From assembly GCF_026339995.1 (NCBI RefSeq), contig NZ_JAPEPT010000005.1, forward strand, positions 682,001-746,000: a stretch of DNA of 64,000 bases, in the 5' to 3' direction. The DNA is from Streptomyces sp. NBC_01481 (GTDB taxonomy: Bacteria; Actinomycetota; Actinomycetes; Streptomycetales; Streptomycetaceae). Both the position numbers and the translations under genes were made by a program. The notes under the pieces were generated by a model. That model was given only the letters and a program-made list of their open reading frames with translations, was not told where the DNA came from and did no database searches. Positions 10,401 to 16,871 of this stretch are shown one piece after another. Positions within the stretch are counted from its first letter, which is position 1; each line of letters opens with the position of its first letter.

Positions 10401-11115
10401 CGCCCTGCGCGGTGACGCCGACTTCAATTCCGTTGCGCAGCTCTATGCAGCCGACCACATGGGAAAGCCTGATCTGCCACTTGCTGATGTGCTGGTCGAG
10501 ATCGTCGCTGACGAGCACGTCCCATACCTAGGAGCTATGCGGTACAAGGACATGGGTCTGCGCAACCGTGAGCAGTGGGAGGAAGTTTGGGAAAAGCAGC
10601 GGGAAGAGGATCGTAGTGGGAGGCATCTGAACATTGGTGTGCCCCCAAAGTATAAATCGACGGACTTTCAGAAGGCTTCTTACTGGTCGCATCGCGGGAA
10701 GCTTGACGTGCCCAAGGAGCGGTTTATCTCCTACCTGGAGGCGAGCCCCGATGCGGACTCGACCATCCTTCTCGGCTGGGCTGGCTGGGACCACAAGGAT
10801 CAGGCGCAGGCCCTGTTCAACCTGGTCGACGACCGTACGAAGCAGGCTGGTTGGGGCACGGACCGTATCAAGCCGCTGCTGGCCGGGCTGCTGGAGATCA
10901 TGCCGTGGGTGCGGCAGTGGCATGGTGAGTACGACGAGGAGTGGGAAGGCGTGCCAGCCGACGAGTACCAGGCGTACTTCGAGGAGCTGTGCGCCAAGCA
11001 CCAGGTGAGCGAGGCGGACTTGCGGGCTTGGCGGCCGGAGAAGAAGACGCGGGGCCGGAAGGCGGCCGCGCCGAAGAAGGGAGCGGCTGAGCAGGCGGCG
11101 CTCGACGCGGAGTAA
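7423..11115 (+). CDS. pglX: BREX-2 adenine-specific DNA methyltransferase PglX
   Basis: The product is 1230 aa. GTG 7423 is chosen because GGAGGG lies 9 nt upstream and the protein then starts with the coiled-coil 'DRAGLLKDLKKQVTALE' typical of PglX. Motif I 'DPACGSGHF' is near residue 242 and the adenine methyltransferase motif 'NPPY' near residue 385. PglX methylates host DNA at the BREX recognition site and is needed for phage restriction. Codon use and GC change sharply from about 8560 to 10150, covering the part after NPPY that should hold the target-recognition domain; the ends are ordinary high-GC Streptomyces sequence. This suggests specificity-domain exchange. Its longest G run is 6 nt (8702-8707), short compared with the phase-variable tract known in S. 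coelicolor pglX. Confidence 0.92.
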   Translation: MTTVAGAGVDRAGLLKDLKKQVTALENDLRERSESVEEFRTRLEVEYARARESKRTAATYGAWRDERVIQAAAAWVLGCVFVRFCEDNGLIEWPFLAGPGERLRDAEERHEAFFREKPHLNNRDWLVEAFQHLADANETAAGLFARAHNPLWELTPSYEAASELLAFWRRRGADGEILYDFTDAEWDTRFLGDLYQDLSEHARKTYALLQTPEFVEEFILDLTLEPAIEEFGLHPEGGLRTIDPACGSGHFLLGIFARLVEKWRVAEPGTDDWVIVRRALDAVHGCDKNPFAASIARFRLLVAAMRSAGAGRLAEAPSFPINVAVGDSLLHGRGAAGIQTDLDTLFAEEGDRDGETFQYATEDVGEFAARVNLLGRGSYHVVVGNPPYITVKDKRESDNYRAAYSACASQYALSVPFAQRIFELAIRGAGDAQRGGFTGQITANSFMKREFGKKLIEEYLPALDVTSVIDSSVADIPGHSTPTVILIGRNRFSRPDAPVRAVLGIRGVPAQDGDPAGGLAWVDIEAGISRPGIESDWVSVHDLERSSFGSHPWSLSGGGVSEVFSFLSEASSSKLGDRVRLIGRTAHTGSDDSYFAGVGDWKRSGVPRHHVVPLVEGQVIRDWKLRASTEALFPYSDRLVADDGDIAVARSLWRHRSLLRERREPGGTHEEIGLTWFEWSRWHPERYSIPLGIAFSFVATHNHFVLDRGGKVFKQSAPVIKLPEGASEDSHLELLGLLNSSVTCFWLKQVSHSKGNVTAASGMPDQPWSWNWEFTGTKLRELPLPSEIPALGRAIDALAQELSQCDPHAVCVHSSVPTRREIDAAREVYLRTAGKMIALQEELDWQVYASYGFFGADEAETLVNFDLSSLPEINPGERAFEILLARSVAARGVRTRWFSHHGHTPVTAVPSGWPDGYKSVVQARIDAIERRKDIALVERPEYKRRWASESWEKKEKTALRIWLLNRIEDPSIWYGLRDGVKQPQALTASQLADALRGDADFNSVAQLYAADHMGKPDLPLADVLVEIVADEHVPYLGAMRYKDMGLRNREQWEEVWEKQREEDRSGRHLNIGVPPKYKSTDFQKASYWSHRGKLDVPKERFISYLEASPDADSTILLGWAGWDHKDQAQALFNLVDDRTKQAGWGTDRIKPLLAGLLEIMPWVRQWHGEYDEEWEGVPADEYQAYFEELCAKHQVSEADLRAWRPEKKTRGRKAAAPKKGAAEQAALDAE

Positions 11116-11160
11116 CGGAGGTGGTTGCGGCCCCGACCGGATCGGAGCCGCCACCTTGCC

Positions 11161-11370
11161 TCAGGCGCGCTCGGCTGCGTATGCGATGAAGGCGGTCCAT
11201 TCCGTCGAGCCGAAGGCGAGCTGCGGACCCTGTCGGTCCTTCGAGTCCCGTACGCGCACCGTGCCTGGGGAGGAAGCGACCTCGAGGCAATCAGGGCCTT
11301 CGCTGGTGCTGTAACTGCTTTTGAACCACTCCAGTTCGGCGGCACTGTCGGCAGAGGGCTCGGTGGTCAT
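11161..11370 (-). CDS. DUF397 protein
   Basis: This small protein (69 aa) carries the DUF397 signature 'WFKSSYSTSEGPDCLEVA' followed by 'VRVRDSKD' and 'FGSTEWTAFI'. ATG 11370 has GGGGAG just upstream and overlaps the stop of the upstream DUF5753 regulator remnant as ATGA, the usual coupling of this pair in Streptomyces. Such pairs occur next to HATPase-like genes and are thought to act as regulator/anti-regulator or toxin-antitoxin-like units. Its partner here is broken, so this gene may be uncoupled from its normal control. Confidence 0.85.
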   Translation of the reverse strand: MTTEPSADSAAELEWFKSSYSTSEGPDCLEVASSPGTVRVRDSKDRQGPQLAFGSTEWTAFIAYAAERA

Positions 11371-11723
11371 GTCTCTCCCCACACTTTCTCGAGGAACGCC
11401 AGTGACTCCCGTGGCGTGAGAGCCTGCGCCCGGATGATCCCATAAAGGGCTTCCAAGCGGCGGACATCATTCCGGTCGGCGATCACGCGGCTGAACTGCT
11501 GGATCTCCACGTGACCCACTTTCGTTCCGTTCTGGGGATCGATCAGTCGGAACGAGCCACCCAGGCCAGCATGGTCCTCGCGCCTAGTTGGCATCACCTG
11601 GATCTCGACATTTCACAACTGCCCGACCTCCAATAGTCGTTCGAGCTGTCCGCGCAGCACCACTGTGCCACCGACCGAGCGTCGCAGCGCCGCCTCTTCC
11701 TGCACAAAGCTCAAAAACGGCGC
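11367..11723 (-). pseudogene. C-terminal half of DUF5753 XRE regulator, split by an IS630-type insertion
   Basis: The frame reads 'APFLSFVQEEAALRRSVGG' through to 'ALTPRESLAFLEKVWGET', a standard DUF5753 C-terminus. Joining 'IFDRRL' from the N-terminal fragment (12913-13410) to 'APFLSFVQEE' across one copy of the TA target restores a continuous reading frame, which shows that the gene was interrupted by the element at 11724-12914. A second lesion is visible: an in-frame TGA between 'LLEVGQL' and 'NVEIQVMP', where the family normally has arginine (CGA to TGA). The gene is therefore dead twice over. It overlaps the DUF397 gene at its 3' end. Confidence 0.85.
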
Positions 11724-11725
11724 TA

Positions 11726-11758
11726 GTGCTGTGACCGCACAGGTTCACCGGGTTGCTC
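11726..11758 (+). repeat. left terminal inverted repeat of the IS630-type element
   Basis: It begins GTGCTGTGACCGCACAGGTT and matches the reverse complement of 12880-12912 at GTGCTGTGACCG, AGGTT and CCGGGTT. The outer TA is the target duplication. Confidence 0.75.
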
Positions 11759-11768
11759 GGAAGCTGCG

Positions 11769-12014
11769 ATGGCAGAGCCGGTCAAGGTCCGGAGAGGACC
11801 GACCAGGAGGGCCGGCAGTTACAACGCATCGTGCGCCGGGACAGCACGAGCCCGGTCCGCCACCGGCGGGCGATGATGCTGCTGGCCTCGGCCGGCGGAC
11901 CGCGTGCTGGTGATCGCTCAGCTGGTCCAGGCCGACCAGGACACCGTCCGTGATGTGATCCACAAAAAGAAGGCCATCCGCTGGGGCGGCGGGCCCCTGT
12001 TCGCTGCCGCCTGA
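11769..12014 (+). pseudogene. IS630-family transposase, N-terminal fragment
   Basis: ATG 11769 starts 'MAEPVKVRR'. The reading frame then shifts to 'TDQEGRQLQRIVRRDS' and 'SPVRHRRAMMLLASAGG', and shifts again to 'RVLVIAQLVQADQDTVRDVI', the helix-turn-helix N-terminus of actinobacterial IS630 transposases. At least two frameshifts are needed to read it. The catalytic DDE region is absent; sequence after about 12000 belongs to the passenger region. The fragment starts 43 bp inside the left terminal repeat. Confidence 0.75.
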
Positions 12015-12037
12015 CGGCTTGCTTGGCCGTGGCGCCT

Positions 12038-12802
12038 TCAGGTGCCGGGGACTGTCTCGCGGAGGAACTGCGTCAGCAGGTCGGCGACTGCGCCGGGCCG
12101 TTCCAGGCCCGGCAGGTGGCCGGCCCACGGCAGTTCCAGGTGGCGGGCGCCGGGGATCCGCTCCGGCAGACGGGCGGCGATCTCGCGGAAGTCCGCCAGG
12201 TCGTGCGCGCCCGACACGGCCAAACAGGGTGCCTTGATCTGCGAGAGGTCGACCTGCGCCTCGGCCGGAGTGAACTCCTCCTTTGCCGCTGACTGCACCT
12301 CGAACGCGTGCCGCTGCATCCGGCGGACCCGCTCCCGGGTCTCGTCACCGGCCTCCGGACCCAGCCACGTCTCCACGTTCAGCTCGACGGCCCCCGCGAG
12401 GTCGCCGGCCTCGAACAGCGCGTCCTCCCGTTCGGCGAAGGACCGCAGCGCTGGACCGGGCACATGCCCGGGCATCGCGGAGCCGAGCAGCACCAGGGCC
12501 GTGACCGCGTGCGGACGGGTAGCAGCCACCTCCAGGGCTACCTGTCCGCCGTACGAGGCCCCGACCAGTGCGGCTTGCTCGATGCCCAGGTGCTCCAGGA
12601 GGTCCGTGACGTCTCCGGCGTCGCCGTACGGGCGGTCCGCCACCGGGGAGTCGCCGAACCCCCGGAAGTCGCACCGGACCACCCGGTACCCGGCGTCGAC
12701 CAGCACCGGCCATTGCGGGTCCCACATGCGCCGGTCACACACCGAGGAATGCAGCAGCACCAGGGCAGGACCGTCCCCTGACACGTCGTGAGAAAGAGTC
12801 AT
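12038..12802 (-). CDS. alpha/beta hydrolase (passenger gene)
   Basis: This 254-aa protein has the alpha/beta hydrolase fold: 'GDGPALVLLHSSVCDRRMW' at the N-terminus, an 'FRGFGDS' loop, the nucleophile elbow 'GASYGG' near residue 80, an acid candidate in 'VSGAHDLADF' and a histidine in 'WAGHLPG' near the end. Length and architecture suggest a complete enzyme; the substrate cannot be read from sequence. It lies wholly between the inverted repeats of an IS630-type element, opposite to the transposase remnant, so it appears to be cargo. ATG 12802 is chosen because conserved sequence starts there; the open frame upstream crosses into the interrupted regulator. Confidence 0.85.
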   Translation of the reverse strand: MTLSHDVSGDGPALVLLHSSVCDRRMWDPQWPVLVDAGYRVVRCDFRGFGDSPVADRPYGDAGDVTDLLEHLGIEQAALVGASYGGQVALEVAATRPHAVTALVLLGSAMPGHVPGPALRSFAEREDALFEAGDLAGAVELNVETWLGPEAGDETRERVRRMQRHAFEVQSAAKEEFTPAEAQVDLSQIKAPCLAVSGAHDLADFREIAARLPERIPGARHLELPWAGHLPGLERPGAVADLLTQFLRETVPGT

Positions 12803-12879
12803 CCGGCGGACGGTAACGGACACCACGTCCCGAGGACACCGCATTTTGGCGCCGACCCGCGACGCAAGCCCTCTGGGGT

Positions 12880-12912
12880 CGTGAACCCGGCAAACCTTCC
12901 CGGTCACAGCAC
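12880..12912 (-). repeat. right terminal inverted repeat of the IS630-type element
   Basis: On the minus strand it begins GTGCTGTGACCGGGAAGGTT, imperfectly matching the left end. It abuts the TA duplication at 12913-12914. Confidence 0.75.
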
Positions 12913-13410
12913 TAGCCGACGATCGAAGATCACTTGCCTGGCCATGCGCGCGGCCACGTTCCGCTCGATGGTGTCCTCGTCCAGCGTTGGCCGGTGCATT
13001 CGGTACAGGGCCCTGGCGTAGTCCTCGGTCTGCAAGAGCCCGTGGGCGACGGTGCTTGCGTACGCGCCCAACTCCACGGCGTCCGCCTCCAACCTCGCCA
13101 GATCCCGGACCTTCTTCGGGTACCGAGCCCGCTCCACGTCCTCCTTGAACGCCGCCAGAATCCCGCCCGCCCCCAACACCTCGTCCGCCGTGTCCAGAAA
13201 CTCCGGCTTCGGAGCCCGCCGCCCCCGCTCGACCGACGAGACCTGCTCCTCCCCGTACCCGATCGCCTGGCCCAACTCGGCCTGTTTCAGCCCGGCACGC
13301 TCCCGCCACAGCTTGAGCTGTTTGCCGACGGTCTTGAGGACGTCCGAGGAGCCCTCCTCCCAGTCCTGCTCTTCCGTTCCGCTCCCCGACTGCCCTGCCC
13401 CGGTCGTCAT
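12904..13410 (-). pseudogene. N-terminal half of XRE/DUF5753 regulator, truncated by the IS630-type element
   Basis: ATG 13410 has GGAGG upstream. Residues about 25-80 form an XRE helix-turn-helix ('LWRERAGLKQAELGQAIGY', 'VSSVERGRRAP'), followed by the start of a DUF5753 domain ('YASTVAHGLLQTEDYARALY', 'RNVAARMARQVIFDRR'). The last codons before the stop at 12904 come from the inserted element. The missing C-terminal half is at 11367-11723. The family normally continues into 'SFVQEE' at exactly the point where this copy is interrupted. A truncated DNA-binding protein might still be made. Confidence 0.85.
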
Positions 13411-13568
13411 TGCCCTGCCACCTCCGACGTGCTCCGTACCCAACGGCGTCCGCGTGCTCTGTGACACGCCCGGCGACCCGGACAGGCTGTCACCGTGCCC
13501 GGACAGATCACGCTCCGTACCGACGTCGCTCCTGTTCAGAGTAGAGTCGCTCGACCACGCTCTGTTAC

Positions 13569-14015
13569 GTGAATGCTGAAATCGCCACCCCCACCCGTGA
13601 GTTCACCCAGCGACTCTCCGCCACCCGACGAGGCGCGAGGCTCGCCCGTCGCCTCGCTGTCCAGCAGCTCGATGCCTGGGGAATCCCCTACGGCTGTGAG
13701 CCCTCCGACGCCGTCGCCACGGTCGTGGCCGAACTCGCCGCCAACGCGGCCACGCACGGCCGCGTGCCCGGCCGGGACTTCGAGCTGCGGCTCATGCTCG
13801 GCGGCGCGCAGGTCATCCGGATCGAAGTCACCGACACCCGGACAGAGAAGCAGCCGCCCTCCCGGGGCGAGGTCGCGGCCCCGCCCGGCGACGCCGAAGC
13901 GGGCCGCGGGCTGATGCTCGTCGAGGCGCTCACGCTCGCGTGGGGTGTGGCCGGGCGGCCGGTCGGCAAGACAGTCTGGGCCGAGGTGCTCGTGGCCGGG
14001 GCGGAGCAGGTCTGA
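13569..14015 (+). CDS. HATPase_c-type ATP-binding regulatory protein
   Basis: This 148-aa protein resembles the RsbW-like ATP-binding (HATPase_c) family common beside XRE/DUF5753-DUF397 pairs in Streptomyces. The N-box-like segment 'VVAELAANAATHGR' and the glycine-containing 'AEAGRGLMLVEALTLAWGV' are visible. Such proteins act as anti-sigma-factor-like kinases or ATP-binding partners (family knowledge). It is divergent from the disrupted regulator, the usual order of the trio. The GTG start at 13569 lacks a clear ribosome site. Confidence 0.8.
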   Translation: MNAEIATPTREFTQRLSATRRGARLARRLAVQQLDAWGIPYGCEPSDAVATVVAELAANAATHGRVPGRDFELRLMLGGAQVIRIEVTDTRTEKQPPSRGEVAAPPGDAEAGRGLMLVEALTLAWGVAGRPVGKTVWAEVLVAGAEQV

Positions 14016-14089
14016 TGCACGGATGCACTGCCAGGAGTAGGGTTAGTCCAGTACTTAGTCCACCCGTCGATCCGCCCTGTGAGGCAGCC

Positions 14090-14332
14090 GTGGAAGAAGC
14101 TCGGCAGTACAACGTGCACGAGGCCAAGACCCACTTCTCCCGCATCCTGGAACAGGTGGCCACCGGCGAGGAGGTGGTGATCAGCAAGGCGGGGGAGCCG
14201 GTCGCCAAGGTCGTGCCGCTGCGGCCCAAGGTGAAGCGGACGGGGCGTGGCTCGCTCAAGGGGCAGATCCATATCCCCGAGGACTTCGATGAGCTGCCCG
14301 ACGACATCGCCGATGCTTTTGGGATGCGCTGA
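14090..14332 (+). CDS. Phd/YefM-type antitoxin
   Basis: The 80-aa product from GTG 14090 reads 'YNVHEAKTHFSRILEQVATGEEVVISKAG', the classic Phd/YefM antitoxin N-terminus that binds DNA and the toxin. The C-terminal tail 'EDFDELPDDIADAFGMR' is acidic and would wrap the toxin. Its stop overlaps the start of the PIN toxin by one base (TGATG), a coupled type II toxin-antitoxin operon. It sits in the accessory interval between pglX and pglY. Confidence 0.88.
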   Translation: MEEARQYNVHEAKTHFSRILEQVATGEEVVISKAGEPVAKVVPLRPKVKRTGRGSLKGQIHIPEDFDELPDDIADAFGMR

Positions 14333-14706
14333 TGCGACTTCTGCTCGATACCCACGTGGTCCTCTGGTGGCTCGACGACTCCCCAGAGCTCTCCGGGGAG
14401 ATCAAGGACCTGCTGGACACCGAGCCCGGGGTGTACGTCAGCGCGGTCACTCCGTGGGAGATCGCGATCAAGCAGTCCCTCGGAAAGCTCGAGGGGCCGG
14501 CAGATCTGGCAGAACGGGTGCGGGACAGCCAGTTCACCTCGCTGCCGATCACCGCGGGGCACGGAGTGCGGGCGGGCAGGCTGCCTGCCCATCACCGGGA
14601 TCCGTTCGACCGGATACTGGTTGCCCAGGCCCAGACCGAAGGTATGACCCTCATCACGCGTGACAAGTGGATTCCGCAGTACGACGTCCAGGTCATGGCC
14701 GTCTGA
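14332..14706 (+). CDS. VapC-like PIN-domain toxin
   Basis: The 124-aa PIN protein has the acidic residues of the active site in 'LLLDTHVVLWWL', 'VSAVTPWEIAIK' and 'HHRDPFDRILVAQA', ending 'TLITRDKWIPQY'. Family members are ribonucleases that cleave tRNA or rRNA and are neutralised by the cognate antitoxin, here the Phd-like protein just upstream. The toxin is intact. It may stabilise the defence island; this is inference. Confidence 0.88.
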   Translation: MRLLLDTHVVLWWLDDSPELSGEIKDLLDTEPGVYVSAVTPWEIAIKQSLGKLEGPADLAERVRDSQFTSLPITAGHGVRAGRLPAHHRDPFDRILVAQAQTEGMTLITRDKWIPQYDVQVMAV

Positions 14707-14826
14707 GAGGGCCGACATGGTACCGATGCCAGTGACGCGAGGGGTGTATCCAGGCATGCGAGGGGCGGCGCGGCGGTATCCCTGATAGACCACAGAGCCT
14801 GTGCACCGGCCGGGGACTGTGAGGAC

Positions 14827-15420
14827 ATGGGATTGCTGCTCGCCGAGGATGCGCTGGTGGGCTTGCGGCTGCGGCGGCGGCAGGTGATGGCGAGCGTGAC
14901 CGTAATGGAGGACGAGGCCCGTCGTCGGTCGGAGGTGGGGCTCGGCGCCGTCGACAGCCGGTCCCTCCTGAGGCTGCTGTATGAGCTTCCAGTGGGTATT
15001 CCGGTGCCGCTACGCGCGTTCGACACGTACGACCTGCGTGCCTTGCGCGAGGCGCCCCGGGGCGTGGTGGATCTGGACGAGGCGCGCGACGTGGTTGTCA
15101 GGCGGGTGGCGCCAGTGGCACGGGTGGAATTGGTGCTCCTACACGGGCATGTGGGGGATGAAGTGGTCGGCCTCGCCTCACAGTTCGGGCCCTTCTGTGC
15201 TCGGGGCGCCGTGATTCCGGAAGCGGTGCCCGGGGAGGATGCCGATTTCGATCTGCTGTTGCTCAAAGCCCGCTTCTACGGGGTCGGTGTAGCGCTGGAC
15301 GGGAGACAGGGACTTCGATGGCTCATGAAGCCTGCCCGCTTTCGTCCGCAGAGACATTCGGCGGCGCAGTGGCTCCTGCACGAGCAGGCCTGGCGTCAGC
15401 TGGGCCCGGGCCGCTCGTGA
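14827..15420 (+). CDS. hypothetical protein, 197 aa
   Basis: I do not recognise a family. From ATG 14827 the protein runs through 'LRALREAPRGVVDLDEARDVVVRRV', 'LVLLHGHVGDEVVG' and 'FDLLLLKARFYGVGVALD' to a C-terminus rich in arginine and tryptophan ('GLRWLMKPARFRPQRH'). The regular mix of hydrophobic strands and charged residues, and third-position GC, favour this frame over the opposite strand. Its 3' end overlaps the convergent TGT-like gene by 25 nt. No signal peptide or membrane segment is seen. Confidence 0.55.
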   Translation: MGLLLAEDALVGLRLRRRQVMASVTVMEDEARRRSEVGLGAVDSRSLLRLLYELPVGIPVPLRAFDTYDLRALREAPRGVVDLDEARDVVVRRVAPVARVELVLLHGHVGDEVVGLASQFGPFCARGAVIPEAVPGEDADFDLLLLKARFYGVGVALDGRQGLRWLMKPARFRPQRHSAAQWLLHEQAWRQLGPGRS

Positions 15421-16538
15421 CTGCGGGGCAGCGGTAGCGGGCTTGCCTGCCTCCAGGCTCGCAGCACAGAAGGAACCGCGATCTCCATCTCCGCCTGCAG
15501 GGCAAGGTCGCGGTGGTAGGCGAAAGCGTCGTCCAGCAGCTGACGCCACCACTCGAGGCGATCCCCGCCGGGGACCGTGGCGGTCAGCTCCTGGTGAAGT
15601 GCGTAGAGTTCGCGGGCGCTGTGCTGTGCGGCCGCGATCGTGTCAGACGGCTTGTCGGTGAAGCGGGTCAGCGTCGCTCCCTGGCAGACGGGGCAGTTGC
15701 ACGTCCAGGGCTCACTGTGGGCGAACCAGTCCTGGAGGGTCGCGACACGGACGTACCTCAGAAGTCGCCCGGCGAGCACACTGGTGAACGGCTTCCAGCT
15801 GCCCCCGCCGCCGGTACGAAGGGGGTCCACGCCATGACGGAGGCCCGCTGTCGCCCCCACCGCGGCGCCGAGCGCGCCGTGGACCATGGCGTCGAAGGCG
15901 GCCAGGTCGGTGCGCCAGACCAGGAGGCCGGGGCAAGAGCGGCACAACTGCCGTAGACCCTCGACAACTCCTCGATGAATGAGCGGGTCGCGGTCGGACT
16001 GCATGATGAGGGCCACCGGGTGGCGGCTCGTCCAGATCTGGGCTGCGAGACGAGGCAGGGATGCCGACTGCAGCCACTTGTAGCTGACAGGTAGGAGGAC
16101 GACGGTGTCAGTCCGGTCCAGCGCGTTGGCGCGGGACACGACTGCCCGGATTACCTGGTCCCCTTCGTCGTCGTGGTGGATAAAACAGGTCGGCGTTACC
16201 GCGAAAGACGTCTTGTTGAGCAGTTGGCCTTCGAGGACTTCGCTGAGCTCGGAGCCGCTCACGCTTTGGAAACCGTTACGCGTGCGGATACCGAAGGGGG
16301 CGTCCGCGGTGGCGGCCGCGTACACGTGGCTTTCGTGGTCCATGGCGACGACGAGATCTGGGAAGGCGTTTCTGATTTCCCGGCAGCGGACCGGGGCGTC
16401 GACTCCGGTCAGGACCAGCCCGCCGTATTGGCGGTCGATGTGGGGCAGAGTGTCCAACACCGACTGGCTGTTGACCATGGTCAGTAATCGATCGTGGAGC
16501 AGAGTCCCGACGGGTTCGAATGCGTCCCTGGCAACCAT
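15396..16538 (-). CDS. TIM-barrel-like protein with TGT-type zinc motif
   Basis: The 380-aa product from ATG 16538 (G-rich site about 9 nt upstream) has alternating strands such as 'YGGLVLTGVD', 'DLVVAMDHES', 'TVVLLPVSYKW' and 'PVALIMQSDRDP', which suggests a TIM barrel. Near the C-terminus 'WTCNCPVCQG' gives CxCxxC, followed by 'AAQHSARELYALHQEL' with histidines 21 and 30 residues after the last cysteine. tRNA-guanine transglycosylases, and DpdA enzymes that insert 7-deazaguanine into DNA, use CxCxxC plus a distal histidine to bind zinc. The relationship is an inference from pattern only; the catalytic aspartates are not securely placed. It precedes the pglY operon divergently. Confidence 0.6.
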   Translation of the reverse strand: MVARDAFEPVGTLLHDRLLTMVNSQSVLDTLPHIDRQYGGLVLTGVDAPVRCREIRNAFPDLVVAMDHESHVYAAATADAPFGIRTRNGFQSVSGSELSEVLEGQLLNKTSFAVTPTCFIHHDDEGDQVIRAVVSRANALDRTDTVVLLPVSYKWLQSASLPRLAAQIWTSRHPVALIMQSDRDPLIHRGVVEGLRQLCRSCPGLLVWRTDLAAFDAMVHGALGAAVGATAGLRHGVDPLRTGGGGSWKPFTSVLAGRLLRYVRVATLQDWFAHSEPWTCNCPVCQGATLTRFTDKPSDTIAAAQHSARELYALHQELTATVPGGDRLEWWRQLLDDAFAYHRDLALQAEMEIAVPSVLRAWRQASPLPLPRSHERPGPS

Positions 16539-16871
16539 GCGACCATCCCCCTTGAGGTCTTCCGGTGCGCCCCGCGCACCGTGAGTGTCAGGTGCGGGGA
16601 CGCGGGCGGACAAGAGGGCCGGGTGGAGGTGGAGCCGTTCTCAGTGAGGCGACCGCTCCCTGAGCAGGCGCCGCCGAGTGCGAACAGTCAGCGGGCGACA
16701 GTCATCGTCGCGCTCTGCGACGATCAAGTCTGGGATGGTGGCCGAGTGTGATGGCAGGGTTACATGGATAACCGTTAGGCCGGGTCGGAGCCCCGTCTGG
16801 GCTGGCAAGATTGGACATCGCGCACTTGCCGCGTACTCCGAATGCAGCCGACTGAGGGAACGAGAGCCCCG
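16539..16871. other. 333-nt divergent intergenic region upstream of pglY
   Basis: No gene is seen. It must hold the promoters of the TGT-like gene and of the pglY-pglZ-brxD-brxHI operon. The only structured signal noticed is the 15-bp motif at 16799-16813. Confidence 0.5.
16799..16813 (+). promoter_or_regulatory. conserved motif upstream of pglY
   Basis: GGGCTGGCAAGATTG ends 58 nt before ATG 16872 and differs at one base from the motif 57 nt before pglX (7351-7365). It may coordinate both BREX operons; the binding factor is unknown. Confidence 0.4.

Larger units (their letters stand above)
11724..12914. mobile_element. IS630-type element with alpha/beta hydrolase passenger
   Basis: The 1.19 kb element is bounded by TA dinucleotides (11724-11725 and 12913-12914), the target duplication of IS630/Tc1-mariner elements. 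Its ends are imperfect inverted repeats sharing GTGCTGTGACCG at the tips and AGGTT and CCGGGTT further in. Inside the left end is a decayed N-terminal fragment of an IS630 transposase. The rest is an intact alpha/beta hydrolase gene in the opposite orientation. The insertion splits an XRE/DUF5753 regulator, and removing the element with one TA restores that gene's frame. No intact transposase is present, so any movement would need one in trans. Confidence 0.8.
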
